From IMG/VR virus record IMGVR_UViG_3300017763_000002, positions 1 through 64,000 of that record: a stretch of DNA of 64,000 nt. One strand, written 5' to 3'. Numbering within the stretch: position 1 is the stretch's first letter; every line of letters begins with the position of its first letter. The stretch comes from a virus. A program made the translations under genes and the position numbers. Under the pieces are notes generated by a model. That model ran no database searches, was not told the DNA's origin, and saw nothing but the letters and a program-made list of their open reading frames with translations. Of the stretch, positions 33,701 through 39,434 are shown piece after piece.

Positions 33701-36391
33701 GCAAATCCTATTAGTGACAATAATTGGAAATACGAAGAGCCCATGGATTTACACAGATTTAGATCGCAAATTGGCATTGCACACGGAATTTCTATATCTA
33801 GATTAATCATGAACAAAAGAAACGATGAAGACCCTTACTTTCGGGCCGGATTTATATCGCAGCAAACAATAGGTCATTCTCAGATTGATTTTAGCTTTGT
33901 ATCTAAAAACCCTTCAATGACAAATTTTCATAATTTTAAAAATTTAAATTTATTAAGAAGGGCAGATTGGGAGCAAACAGATGAAAACAATAAACTTCCG
34001 TACGAGCATTTAGAAAACAAAACTCATCCGCTTGCAGAAGGAGAAGACGTAAATGCAGATCCTTTATTATCTCAATCTGCAAATAAAAAAGGTTTTAATT
34101 TACCCGACTGGTTTAGGGTAAGGTCCGAGCATATTAGTGATCAAGTAGCGGTTTTACAGGCGGCAATCGACGCAGCCGAAGCCAGCCAAGGAGGAAGTTG
34201 GGCAGGCAACTTTTACTTGAAACTATGGGTTAATACTGTAATAGAAAAGTTCATGAAGGCCTACGGATATAAAGACCAACGCTTAATTAGTAGACCCGAT
34301 CTTTCATTATCTGGAGTCGGAGAAAGCATTAATTGGGATTCAAGCCAAGCAACATCTGATGATCATTTTGATTTTGTAACAGACGAGGTTGGGCCATATC
34401 CTGTTTTTGATTTTACTCCAGATTTAGCCAACGGGGAGCTCGGGGGCTTTGCTATACCCGATGGGTTTGGAGACATTCCTTTCATTATTGACGGCAATCT
34501 TCGTCGAGGAATTGCGTCCACAGAAGACAACTTAGCTAATAGCGTTAGCTCTGTGGTTCCAACCTCAAATGGCGTAGATTATGGAACCTTGGGTCAAGCT
34601 TATAACGCTGCCTTTAAGGGTTATGACGAGGCTAACAATTTTTATGAAACCTCGGTGCCAAATACAGTTATAAAAAATGTATACTATAAGTTTGCTAAGC
34701 CTGCGTTTCCAGCTTTATATGGAAACGTAACAGACTACATGGAAGCAATATCTGAAATGCATAAATACGGATTTTCAAACTTTACAAGCGGATCAGAATT
34801 AACAAATACAATATGGGGAAGGGAAATTAATCATGATTTTTATTGTTCGTCAAAAATAAATTCTCAATTTTATGCTTCAAATATACCAAACTATTTAGAA
34901 GACAAAACTCCTTCAGGAGGCGCCTCGAGATTTGACTGTGATGACAATTATATTACTGAGAGCGAAGATGATTATGATGCTGCTTTTGAGGCTGGAAAGT
35001 GTTATTTTAGTATTAACGCTAATTATAGTGGATTTTCTTTAGTAAGTGATGCTGGTGGCAATGATAATTCAATATATATTAGAAATAGAAAAGAGTTTTT
35101 TGAGAGCACATCTTCGGCTTCTTCATACAATTCGAACGGAGAACCCGAAAGAAGTACTCACTTAGAAGTTCCTTACAAATACTTTAATTGGTTAGGAATA
35201 ATTTATGAAATCGGCGGCGTAAAACAGCAAAAAATAGTATTCCACATTGATGACATGAATTCTTATTCATTTGAAGCTGGATACCCATATTTAATCTTTA
35301 ATCAAATTTATTTTTGCAAAAAGGATTTTGACGCAGGATCGAGCACGACGCCAATAAACGAAAGGGTGCCCCGCCCTGGAGAGAGTAATGATGCATTTGA
35401 ATTTGTCGTCTCACTTCAACCCACTTCGCCGACGGTTCCTTCTCAGAAATTGTATGATAAGAATTTAAATGAAATTAACGACAAATGGTATTACTTTGAA
35501 GACTTCCCTCATGCAGTAAAAAACTTAAGGCATTTAAGATTTGAGGTTAGGAAAATTTACCCAACTTCTACAAATATTCATGGTGAAGATCAATTATTCC
35601 CTGATGTTAATACTCCAGATGCCAACGGCAATCCTATATCTATTCTTCACCAAGGTTTTTTAAATCATGGATCAAACGAAACTTTGGGTAATCACGCATA
35701 TGTTTTAAGCGGTGGGTTAGCGGGGCTTGTATTTAGCGACTATTTTGACGCTTTTAAAGAAGGTTCTTCTTTTTATGGAAACAGAGCTTATCGTAGTAAA
35801 TTTAAATTAGGAGATGAAAATACTTCTGTTCATACATCTGCTATACCTTTTTCAATACCGCTACAAGACGAAGATGCTTACTTTGTTTCAGAGCAACAAG
35901 CGAAAGATGCCGCAGAAAAATATGTAATTTATTTAGCAAAAGAAAGAGAAGGTTTAGATTATGTTTGGTTTGACCTGCGAAGTGAGCGCTGGGTAGTCGG
36001 AAGAAATTGGATTCATGAAAAAATAGAAACAAATTTTGACTCTGAATCTGAGGCAAGATCCCGAGCACAGGTCCTAGGTTATTCAGATCAAAGTTTAATA
36101 TGCTGGGAAAAAGAATATTTTCCGTGCGTATACAAGGAGGCTGGTGGGGCAATAAATAAAGATCTAGATAAATTTATAGAACATGATGTAATATACATTG
36201 GCGGAAAGGAGCACCATCAGTGCTTAGCGAGAATTCATGGCGTTACTGAAAAATGGAAACAAGAGATTGAATCCAACAATCCAGGTTTTATAGAAATTAA
36301 TAATGGACAATTATTTTTCGCTTTGTTAGGAACTCTTACTCCTGTGAGTGATTGGACTATATTGACAAATATTACTTTCGATATAAGTTAG
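18704..36391 (+). CDS. Giant modular surface protein, 5895 aa
   Basis: One uninterrupted 17.7-kb frame covering over a quarter of the window. Three kinds of module can be seen. (1) At least 13 segments with the pattern Y..G..V.Y.g..Y....W, like ChtBD3/CBM5-12 domains; examples near residues 48, 253, 778, 910, 1080, 1485, 1676, 1719, 1775, 3947, 4160, 4965 and 5825. (2) RCC1-like blades with NGKLYASG, GGKLYGMGHN, SGKAYGVGDN and NNMYGIGNN near 1992, 2089, 2574, 3864, 4104 and 4425. (3) A DUF4214-like segment near 2766-2822 (AVYLLVLRREADSLGLSHF). The rest is Asn/Ser/Tyr-rich and probably beta-structured. No signal peptide or transmembrane segment. Most likely a virion fibre or adhesin. A ribosome-binding site is not evident; translation may be coupled to the GNAT-like gene. 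Confidence 0.8.
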   Translation: MGGGVHIDFNLDFLSADPTSNSAKRTLFGHSRAAMPGAMPTWYGRFRQYAVYEVGHLVLHADDADDFLARNERSAPSLSNLYVCVNTNRAGDFPPPSSTSWRSLADLSNDYDTGARSVPRATFLTSGRMSDNEICLNLFEFIDLNFVICNSTFTPLNSGLDPIAIKPRVGASFGGGVTRTRREVDLNSSQGGNLERFTVDYPEYAISGTGQIPLPSRKFGFAATSLNAQMGSEIEALNPTNDPLDPDLTANSFDSSVVYEVGSVVNYFPIADNQSLESEVFDTTNHPKLSVCIKNLESPARDQNGTYDTSKLPWNQNSTYWRSYTSAANRPNSSLSSVYEYLVNKKNRFPAFTVNPDPVKNLSNQTVIRNKSRIRMNDFGGTSNIYGHFFVHWATALQPYSRSKCRTWYSGASSQSGPHQDGQYDIFIYTKNLKKDHGGQPRLAVTFGKTTAIKFLSVSGVSTFSTGTISSNTINKYLKDDNFNSSMIQEVSSEADIMHYQYSNLVPSYYMGRGYVHARRRGGVHPGSSKGDRNLGKFILFIEDLLSRQRIEMVTPQIFSNGNPRLGLHGHSIPTQDWGETGATRNYQYTKEIVDGGGLTDLLSTKTTATTAAQPMHYLIVGNALSATDQVANQGISFQNRFVDRAFRPIMLRTDALSEERFFHILGLMQTGFVGVDAELFKNITDQNIDNLSGIENKIWMDLGETFHGSQGNPLFKSIASKIGSFKENTLTNLNDLASWSSSSQYSPQQITKITHSDYWTAGGDQGSANFVGPWYYDVQYNSGSVVYLWQDGQKTYYTAAASSKSVSPKEFFTFYRASVANSNKTPIYNSSIWKRVSIPKGNIGFLKGFVSTINPYTSLQVLANSNLWPPSGRRASKIGFGWKRTLSEEGILNQITESNQESYLSSWTEGAEYQAGDIITVQSGPIVALAPDGEYYTYEQWVSRFNLSSQEEEEVSLLFSEAEAVNPLYAFKCLKNTSEADVNDPKSYVGLIPGFIPNETSSEVYYLLSNLDSEQDSNDVISENIVSQTMWKDISAAEWNNGSITTSKLAHYGLLPTGQFNKRDVFGAGTYAYDLSFEPYYKVGDAVVMRQSGVDVYRLKIKAFHLIDFSLIPASYTDGGSLESASRIKPDYYYSSNINLTGSSVQNYSSTTSFHGLIRSQWWQPVAKRTGALERGYPDIYGNTGSYFVVPKSFDFLHLEDGIAEVAQQATVDSTIKVYFDEVKTFDLRGTQYYWTNEVKNISSNMINALPSYGNETELEPNLVAELEHPYIDFDVFGASWDDGGTTSPNLLQTSTTGHEAVEYFKSWLYSSFDVQLARDFGEPKGSSVNLDAILSSKFEFVKYYSFYNPTVTLKYQICDASNNPIGSEIDYVEGSEIEIEKGQRIKLIPKLIKDDNSEISTFSLMCNSFAKNNTIGLFLRTPLDSNYKEVDFSYTHVSSSVSEPPIDSDGIRVPYYTNKEITSGQLAFPAQTGGAYSVTADQAKTYANGNIVSYGAKTYEFYVDDADWQFDADIENNPEIAPGRWHRRSWKNPVTLTYGGIAPENTHYRSSGEFFRTTEQGGVRASAETITPTFSSSAFTLTTNLQNLLFDSAIAFGPYGQNLLLSTIDQAYEEVAIKETLLSRFYKSQTLHDQYGETGSAEEKLLSSAPKWRNVSGPEGSITENEILGIEWSANNVYAQGEIVEFGNKLYISTKINSSVDPASEPSEWKIVQPWHQDNHYIPGDFVYIFEDELVLSSDSNGNPLPTLRENIQLKGPSSGGNNSFIYPSWSKHKYYHIGEKVIKNSAIYICIAAGIASTELEFNQTFQLTAEAVPAHPNYGGKYAFFVCEKNISPGSGGHDPRRLNVLTSMHGDDDILIRASDNLSKAFNQNDDIYLDFTYQNGDAFKVSTKNISLSLFGYNSASNIDERDFLTQINAKPEIAEAHASTLSAWSTGSEGEGFISTGTLNIKIKVTNPNPSSVIDRTFTPATPPSDSTCQTFTSYSNLLCSNKFFINNGKLYASGLDSGELGFIGLMDNSEFQNTVLGNSTEGSQHRSYNKFWALEGIGTDTENHRVKIFENGSGGISSSDQNETISNDQSTFVNSEGGNTVFICGGKLYGMGHNQGYSLGLCATSSSTFGLGNRSQGYRKDGNDDLDKQRKSEAVQDFFEASLHFDSDYYINLQVNPGSTIYSLGDSQQQFSTDMSTDLVAWNHFTKKGFYQSINDEWSLIGYTKKDANFWGSTSNQISQLTSDWYFVEPYNSSSWISHPGSMEATALFTPNYMPSDFWQTGGIHAYNLDQKTPAGSWGVMNLANLDAYFESSIFERMDKLIEDEDYFNAWKNNMAQYKYVENSSVYHGTVDTSSGSQPRLGWNGILINENSLKRFYDMGDFVTSSTWMSQMRIGRTVAISGEIDGSDSGFKLATSHENGVASLNPVSSPDYSYYNNSQTYGYDGSMGKWAKVFTHNKSLYINGKPFWDPVLGESEHIVIDTITGEYNAGNSGSDNRATPLGIYKLNSEKNISFGNYPRNTRLESDLQIIIPNNLGISNLPGGKRNIDGLGNASKEIIPARTYVPYATKLTDEDVTWAATNKYSTFYINPQGQVKALGSVCACPFYKIQGLSVPQSFELTPGGDFGGLMGVEGNYSSPAVSINSFDAFGSLTITADDASPVFKNDNWALILSAAGTTSSSNLQTHAADVFSGDDIYFGSDSSEYIFRDQISQEIIIESQITASLYGQNLLKVMYDDSSYKVAANSWMIRFTEKGAGLNGSDIVSDLRWYATSYNHSILVRAVYLLVLRREADSLGLSHFSGQNHYGVNMTLYQLIGALMLSEEFISNDAASLTKRYVIDANPESPQISNDPRDCFPAMKKMMKIWNHYGNTSFQYWDGDSNMSTSHMLRISSEYIGAIVINNCEREEVNGIYRPSKGWDDNDFNSTADRSWYEHAHNQGGRDDDKGIYVSDKNTQYGKILIYWDANLDIWRMQYSDFWLQDTTGDGLRAQRLIGMQKHYYNANGDLVRSIKSNIGTPQDVDEWYIGTGEWLTSTEPETVDVFSQPNDFIDSTRVIYAPPENSFINNLHGPTRMSIVPKLLNKTPGSADPDAIFDNMNYAQQFNNFGSQIPDRNGGPSAFVNDDLYQLDQQIYRLVKRFTDDGRAFSPVHFADRFASRTRPGGLEALRPDNNEVYPRIGAGLDWNLWPEDVDFVNEFSLNEQAIGDLLHFQGGALKETLIYTSLDTKADANITNDGLDLWRLNLTQNSNITFKSKILKNSGNFSDPSKVKFGMYIFKDMGYGYVNVADFQMQWPNNGLPSGGYGEWAPVNTYITPDRYSTFIGGGETAALADYSDLFTDQYSLVKAFFARYYRPDNYVYSDADPNYNATGTSGSLWTINGDIITNRGLNWTQMIDVRTTLRNADDHFFDRVMSRSFENRPIFPGVSANSFNMGTQNPSGGSYVSLDANSFVDNELVLDVSINNAAAGGYYVLLVAEHAFDAPVQDLQLIQSQYNINTTAVATSGTSEPMFVSEATTEHINGQDAETNEPITNGDTQAFTKDPLKYIARNSWSYNDYSAFVSMLDVYDWHADLTDWQYYFDTQEAGLEQALRDRPSRLNMNQANLGLAHWNSTLSLEDRKKRSEHIRGLFEKRFSAKATYFRGFESMNHNADWVYDEIFGWSTKAIGTHSPANNGVSNIYTSSAGYYFSSRYNNWFELSSADKTKRDNGEAFAVKFLNHDFNFNLFIEGQSEFNLVWPESNSATFTYFGANGQMNTTTGLRKPVSNTYSQLDQYSYNTGDVAKIELAEGNDLFRTLYFVSLKDNNTSSLGFLDSLVQDEIKEMNIPARKGLCQRYAVETHTLSSDSSLSGPITIYNPADYSNDKAVRVDMGESHAIILTESGKAYGVGDNSQKQIDKIFERSDQFSGVNQDSAFGPSDYDNCLYLVANKSNPISPYLSRSDWDAIEKPAFPLERWKYGQSYSSGEKVFIKNETYSAISADDYEVSESKKSNVLLNGFSGSPYLIDHERFFDSGESRIRNETIFANTIGELFKRNWKNGRNAVGGGGNRVAVYCGKIDGITHDTSLKNHYRESRGDGFFLTQDCYLKPHEIKSFFKQGSVVNNLFIKNIKCSGYGSLFLDASNNMYGIGNNEISKSNQSQYTGGESIGTVFGLNSDFDYGPEFIKESVSFMHKAGDLVSYISHGYSYKAGGQNLYPYFENYQNAGAEAIMLDSSGNPISAKMVFLEGPRFWDNRDWFLKRSLSQKINNNFYLKDEHYRPVDLERCTPHTRKGQFTSNVFGLPVINDFIPEWKDEGQYHELIKGGQIMGSDKNYLQNDREDDPTWFKSVETYGALSSAFESKQPSLVTYQGKIYQCIQRHGHVFGDEASDKIPYDKNLSKKFTVDSEGVYTARGRVGAGIIPGESGSELYWQEVSDLSNKNMIQFLTQRLKIFNLSSMIVVSEDNSLYIKGFNFGLSKEADGTCSGIKDNSELIAFERGADVGSNSPEQRLIIEKYFKDKYLYTDLTPFNTSIDTRPTVPKWKSFINLMSEKIEGWTHPNPVNETGQSTLSGGRSLSPFDFLGNNRKRGQYFVGIDPSEYIDVENLSLELNPTSPMLSWGETNSALNNLLSNNVFGFLESWTEIFRAMEDWKQGVSAHYRQPRPFMFDGSFSECLNLSWTTVDPFANSLFLAYRGAYQPPVEISGTETDWLYHHSIVLPSSIDLSTLSINVNTRNSITSLEPNQRNGGSIMEINTDLSDARYNSFYPELLRSPNPTLFNWWDLIRDAGSKIKYTASFNTDEAVENPSAEFSFMELFFSQHSPSSFPVSDSAEFSAKPHISESDNPWNDRNSSSFYNPWGSCNFVNNISNQTQWHIQDDAPTLQSFSVWNARTNSIHTPTLRADADSLQSILNYNYNQSLYVDFYSTYLNAANNNSTDPELPKFVELTEAFKQLQFFDTASHYAFFVNSYLLDPASLPFGGTIPKFGYQNNSGSITSAASYNTGERVFHKGFAFTSLIDSNNSTPSFGDVYCANPISDNNWKYEEPMDLHRFRSQIGIAHGISISRLIMNKRNDEDPYFRAGFISQQTIGHSQIDFSFVSKNPSMTNFHNFKNLNLLRRADWEQTDENNKLPYEHLENKTHPLAEGEDVNADPLLSQSANKKGFNLPDWFRVRSEHISDQVAVLQAAIDAAEASQGGSWAGNFYLKLWVNTVIEKFMKAYGYKDQRLISRPDLSLSGVGESINWDSSQATSDDHFDFVTDEVGPYPVFDFTPDLANGELGGFAIPDGFGDIPFIIDGNLRRGIASTEDNLANSVSSVVPTSNGVDYGTLGQAYNAAFKGYDEANNFYETSVPNTVIKNVYYKFAKPAFPALYGNVTDYMEAISEMHKYGFSNFTSGSELTNTIWGREINHDFYCSSKINSQFYASNIPNYLEDKTPSGGASRFDCDDNYITESEDDYDAAFEAGKCYFSINANYSGFSLVSDAGGNDNSIYIRNRKEFFESTSSASSYNSNGEPERSTHLEVPYKYFNWLGIIYEIGGVKQQKIVFHIDDMNSYSFEAGYPYLIFNQIYFCKKDFDAGSSTTPINERVPRPGESNDAFEFVVSLQPTSPTVPSQKLYDKNLNEINDKWYYFEDFPHAVKNLRHLRFEVRKIYPTSTNIHGEDQLFPDVNTPDANGNPISILHQGFLNHGSNETLGNHAYVLSGGLAGLVFSDYFDAFKEGSSFYGNRAYRSKFKLGDENTSVHTSAIPFSIPLQDEDAYFVSEQQAKDAAEKYVIYLAKEREGLDYVWFDLRSERWVVGRNWIHEKIETNFDSESEARSRAQVLGYSDQSLICWEKEYFPCVYKEAGGAINKDLDKFIEHDVIYIGGKEHHQCLARIHGVTEKWKQEIESNNPGFIEINNGQLFFALLGTLTPVSDWTILTNITFDIS

Positions 36392-36410
36392 TTTTTAATA
36401 TAATTAAGTT

Positions 36411-37151
36411 ATGGATGATGTATTATATGGCGCAGTATGTAATAATGTTGTAGTTATAAAGTATTTGTCTGACGCAGGATTTATTACAAGAGGATTGTTT
36501 TCTAATAATAGAGCCTATATACCAGATAAATTTTTAATTTATAAACCTAACTTTTATTTTGAATGTTATGAATTTTTTAGAAATAAAAAAGTCAGAATTA
36601 AAGATCAGTCTAAGGTACTCTCAGCCTCTTTTGATTCTCCGCAAAATGTTCGCGCTGGGCAAATAATATATGGAGAATGCCAGCCAACAAAAAACTTTAT
36701 AGAAGAAAAAATTAAACAATTTCCAGAACTAAGACTTCCTTTTGAACGTGGAAACATTAAAAATATATCACCTCAGGCTAAAGCTAACGCCCTAGGGTTC
36801 TTTACGGGTTGCGAATTTAAAGAAAAAGATAGGAACTTGAATAAATTTATAGATGATTTAATATGTAGTGAAATTTTTACAAGAGTTCCAATGGAAGAAA
36901 TGTTTGTTGAATTTATATCTAAAGGAGATTCTCCTCAGTCTCAATGGAAAAAAATAATAGATTTATATATAGAGCTCTCTATACAGGAGATTAAGTCTGA
37001 TAAAAAAATGCGTCAATCAGAGAAAGAAAGTTTAGTCTCATCGGTTCGGAGCGCTCGAGACGTAAGAATAGAAAATATGTCTTCTTTGAGTTCTGCTACC
37101 TGGCCAAAGCAATTGATGCCCCGCCCTAATTGGTTTTCTTACGAGATTTAA
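36411..37151 (+). CDS. Unknown protein, 246 aa
   Basis: No family recognised. TATAAT-TAAGTT-ATG precedes it, the same -10 and spacing as at the 4170 gene, so it may have its own promoter. The protein begins MDDVLYGAVCNNVVVIKYLS and has mixed alpha/beta character with a charged helical C-terminal third (RQSEKESLVSSVRSARDVRI). It directly follows the giant gene and may be its chaperone or another virion part, but this is only position-based. It overlaps the convergent 37126 gene by 26 nt. Confidence 0.7.
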   Translation: MDDVLYGAVCNNVVVIKYLSDAGFITRGLFSNNRAYIPDKFLIYKPNFYFECYEFFRNKKVRIKDQSKVLSASFDSPQNVRAGQIIYGECQPTKNFIEEKIKQFPELRLPFERGNIKNISPQAKANALGFFTGCEFKEKDRNLNKFIDDLICSEIFTRVPMEEMFVEFISKGDSPQSQWKKIIDLYIELSIQEIKSDKKMRQSEKESLVSSVRSARDVRIENMSSLSSATWPKQLMPRPNWFSYEI

Positions 37152-37326
37152 TTCTTTTAATTTCTTCAGGCAAAATCCTTTGAACGTCAGAAGCTTTACC
37201 TTCTAACATGCATTCTGCAGGAGTCTGACCGTTTAACAATTTATTCTCTGACTTCAACCAACAGGTTGATTCGTATCCGTTGAGGCTTTTACTTAATGTT
37301 CTAAGTATATTATGGCTATTTTTCAT
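37126..37326 (-). CDS. MbcA/ParS/Xre antitoxin-like small protein, 66 aa
   Basis: Start at 37326, next to a type II promoter. The sequence ESTCWLKSENKLLNGQTPAE then CMLEGKASDVQRIL follows the pattern W(L)...N..L.G.TP.e.l..G...v...L of the DUF2384 C-terminal toxin-binding domain of MbcA/ParS/Xre antitoxins. No DNA-binding domain and no RES-type toxin gene are adjacent. It is the only leftward gene in this stretch, nested against the end of the 36411 gene. It could block a host toxin, a form of anti-defence, but this is inference. Confidence 0.7.
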   Translation of the reverse strand: MKNSHNILRTLSKSLNGYESTCWLKSENKLLNGQTPAECMLEGKASDVQRILPEEIKRIKSRKKTN

Positions 37327-37330
37327 ATTA

Positions 37331-37346
37331 TATATTATATATACAC
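37331..37346 (-). promoter_or_regulatory. Type II promoter for the 37326 gene
   Basis: Minus-strand GTGTATATATAATA, 20 nt from the G to the ATG. Confidence 0.6.
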
Positions 37347-37355
37347 TTAATTGAC

Positions 37356-37365
37356 GTGTATAATA
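37356..37365 (+). promoter_or_regulatory. Type II promoter for the PhoH gene
   Basis: GTGTATAATA, 20 nt from the G to the ATG at 37376. It is divergent with the motif at 37331-37346. Confidence 0.7.
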
Positions 37366-37375
37366 CATTATAGAC

Positions 37376-38098
37376 ATGACCTTAAAAAAGTCCAACAAAG
37401 AGCGGGGTGATTTTGTAATCCCTCAGTTAAAACAAAAAATTGCAGTAAATTCGTTGAAATTAACAGACAAGCAAAAGAAATTTTTGTCTTTAGCGTTTGA
37501 CAGTAAAACAAAAATTATGTTTATCGCTGGCCCCGCTGGTTCAACTAAAACCTATATGGCAGTTTATTCTGCTCTTAGACTACTGAGCGCGTACGACGAA
37601 CTAGACTTGCTTTATGTTCGAACTGTCATTGAAAGTGCAGAAAAAGGATTGGGGGCACTGCCAGGAGATATAGATGAAAAGTTTAATCCTTATATGGCTC
37701 CCTTAGAAGATAAGCTTTATGAAATGTTGCCAAAAACAAATACGGCAAAAAAAGAGATGTTGGATAGCGGAAGAATTTCTGCCATGCCAATAAATTACTT
37801 ACGGGGATCAAGCTGGAAGGATAAAATTGTAGTGGCGGACGAAGCTCAAAATTTTACATATAAAGAGTTAACGACACTAATAACTCGGATCGGAGAAAAC
37901 TGTAAGCTTTTTATCTGTGGAGACTTTATGCAAAGCGATATAAACGGCAAAAGCGGATTCGCTCCAATGTTTGATCTATTTAAAGATCAAGCAAGCAGGG
38001 ACAATGGAATACATTCATTTAAATTCAACAAGGACGATATCCTTCGCAGTGAAATTTTGAAATTTATTATATCTAAACTCGACACAAAAAACGTGTAA
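37376..38098 (+). CDS. phoH: PhoH-like P-loop ATPase
   Basis: 240 aa, the usual size for phage PhoH. Walker A is GPAGSTKTYM (about residue 52) and Walker B is VVADEAQNF (about 153), followed by a CGDFMQSDI motif, all as in PhoH. PhoH is a predicted ATPase/helicase-like protein common in marine phages; its phage role is unresolved. A type II promoter precedes it. Nine nucleotides separate it from the subtilase gene. Confidence 0.95.
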   Translation: MTLKKSNKERGDFVIPQLKQKIAVNSLKLTDKQKKFLSLAFDSKTKIMFIAGPAGSTKTYMAVYSALRLLSAYDELDLLYVRTVIESAEKGLGALPGDIDEKFNPYMAPLEDKLYEMLPKTNTAKKEMLDSGRISAMPINYLRGSSWKDKIVVADEAQNFTYKELTTLITRIGENCKLFICGDFMQSDINGKSGFAPMFDLFKDQASRDNGIHSFKFNKDDILRSEILKFIISKLDTKNV

Positions 38099-38103
38099 TA
38101 TAT
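38093..38103 (+). promoter_or_regulatory. Type II promoter for the subtilase gene
   Basis: GTGTAATATAT, 14 nt from the G to the ATG. It overlaps the PhoH stop. Confidence 0.62.
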
Positions 38104-38106
38104 TTT

Positions 38107-39246
38107 ATGGACGGAAAAATTTATTTACCTAAAATAGAAATTAATGAAACTTTAAACTCGTTAAGTCAAGTTGTAGACTGGGGCCTTAGACAGTCTAACG
38201 TTCCTGAAACATGGAAGGTTACCAGGGGAGAGGGCATTAGCGTTTTAGTGATCGATACAGGCTATCCTGAGCATAAAGACATTGGAGATAACGCTACCCG
38301 TGGCAAAAATTTTATTTCAGGAGAGCCTATAGAAGATGAAAATGGGCATCAAACACACTGCGTGGGAATAATATGCGCAAAAGATAATGGGATTGGAATG
38401 GTTGGCGTTGCTCCAAAAGCTAAGGCCATATGCGTAAAAGCTTTGTCAAAATCTGGATCTGGCAGTTATATTGGTTTGGCTAAAGCTTTGGATTATGCTA
38501 TTGAGGTTAAGCCAGATATTGTGTCGATGAGCTTGGGAGGTTCTGTTGCCAGTCCAATACTTGAATCTAAGATTAAAAAATTATATGAAATGAATATTCC
38601 AGTAATATGCGCTGCAGGAAACACAGGAGAAGGAGGGGTTAATTGGCCAGCCGCTTACGATCAAACTATAGCTGTTGCAGCTCACGATAAGTATGGTAAA
38701 ATAGCAAAATTCTCTTCTCGCGGAAACAAAGTAGAATGGGCTGCGCCAGGAGTAAACATATATAGCTCCTTCTTAGGCAACACCTACGCCAGTTTAAACG
38801 GAACTTCTATGGCATGTCCTTTTATCGCTGGAGTGGTAGCTCTCATGCTGGCTAAACACAAAAAACAAGAAAGAGAAACGGGGAAAAATGACTGTAAGAC
38901 AGTAGCTCAAATTAGAGAACACTTACTTAAGTATACTAAAGATCGAGGCTCTTTAGGAAAGGATAACGACTGGGGTTACGGGGTGATCGACGTAGAAAAA
39001 TTGATCGGGACAGAGCCAGAGCCTACGCCAGAGCCTAAGCCTGAGCCTAAGCCTGAGCCTACGCCAGAGCCTAAGCCTGAGCCTGATACTCCCGAAGAAG
39101 ATGCAGAGCAGTGGAGAAAAGTTTTAATTGGAGTAGGGGTTATATTAATGGCTGTGCTAAGCTTTTTCTCTCTGGGTGAGTGCTCAGAAGAAGAGGTTGA
39201 CTGGGATGATAAATATCAAAAAGAAATAAATGGAGAAAATATGTGA
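38107..39246 (+). CDS. Subtilisin-like serine protease with Pro-Glu linker and C-terminal membrane anchor
   Basis: 379 aa. The S8 catalytic triad is visible: Asp in VLVIDTGYPEH (about 50), His in ENGHQTHCVGI (81) and Ser in LNGTSMACPFIAGVVALMLA (about 234), with the oxyanion-type AGNTGEGG. Residues about 302-330 are PEPKPEPT-type repeats, a rigid linker, and about 338-356 form a hydrophobic span (LIGVGVILMAVLSFFSL). The N-terminus lacks a signal peptide. It overlaps the holin-like gene by TGATG, which makes a lysis-linked protease the simplest reading. Target unknown. Confidence 0.9.
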   Translation: MDGKIYLPKIEINETLNSLSQVVDWGLRQSNVPETWKVTRGEGISVLVIDTGYPEHKDIGDNATRGKNFISGEPIEDENGHQTHCVGIICAKDNGIGMVGVAPKAKAICVKALSKSGSGSYIGLAKALDYAIEVKPDIVSMSLGGSVASPILESKIKKLYEMNIPVICAAGNTGEGGVNWPAAYDQTIAVAAHDKYGKIAKFSSRGNKVEWAAPGVNIYSSFLGNTYASLNGTSMACPFIAGVVALMLAKHKKQERETGKNDCKTVAQIREHLLKYTKDRGSLGKDNDWGYGVIDVEKLIGTEPEPTPEPKPEPKPEPTPEPKPEPDTPEEDAEQWRKVLIGVGVILMAVLSFFSLGECSEEEVDWDDKYQKEINGENM

Positions 39247-39434
39247 TGGAAGAAAAACAATTTTGGAAAAGCAAAAAATTCTGGGCTGCGTGCATTGCAG
39301 TTATGGTTCCAATGATGAATCATTTTATGAATTGGAATATGGATCATGAAGCCGTAACAACCATGATGACTCCAATGTTGGCTTATGTAGTCGGGCAAGG
39401 CATGGCGGATCTTGGGAAAAACTCTAAAAAATGA
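39246..39434 (+). CDS. Small holin-like membrane protein, 62 aa
   Basis: Start at the ATG at 39246, inside the stop of the subtilase gene. A charged N-terminus (MEEKQFWKSKKFW) precedes a hydrophobic stretch (AACIAVMVPMMNHFM) and a second, weaker one (MMTPMLAYVVGQGM), with a basic Gly-Lys-rich end. Size and topology suit a holin, but no family is recognised. It is coupled on both sides to other lysis-cassette genes. Confidence 0.6.
   Translation: MEEKQFWKSKKFWAACIAVMVPMMNHFMNWNMDHEAVTTMMTPMLAYVVGQGMADLGKNSKK

Noticed and set aside
39004-39090. Tandem repeat GAGCCT-type units within the subtilase gene
   Set aside because: It is simply the coding sequence of the Pro-Glu-Pro-Lys linker, not an independent DNA repeat.
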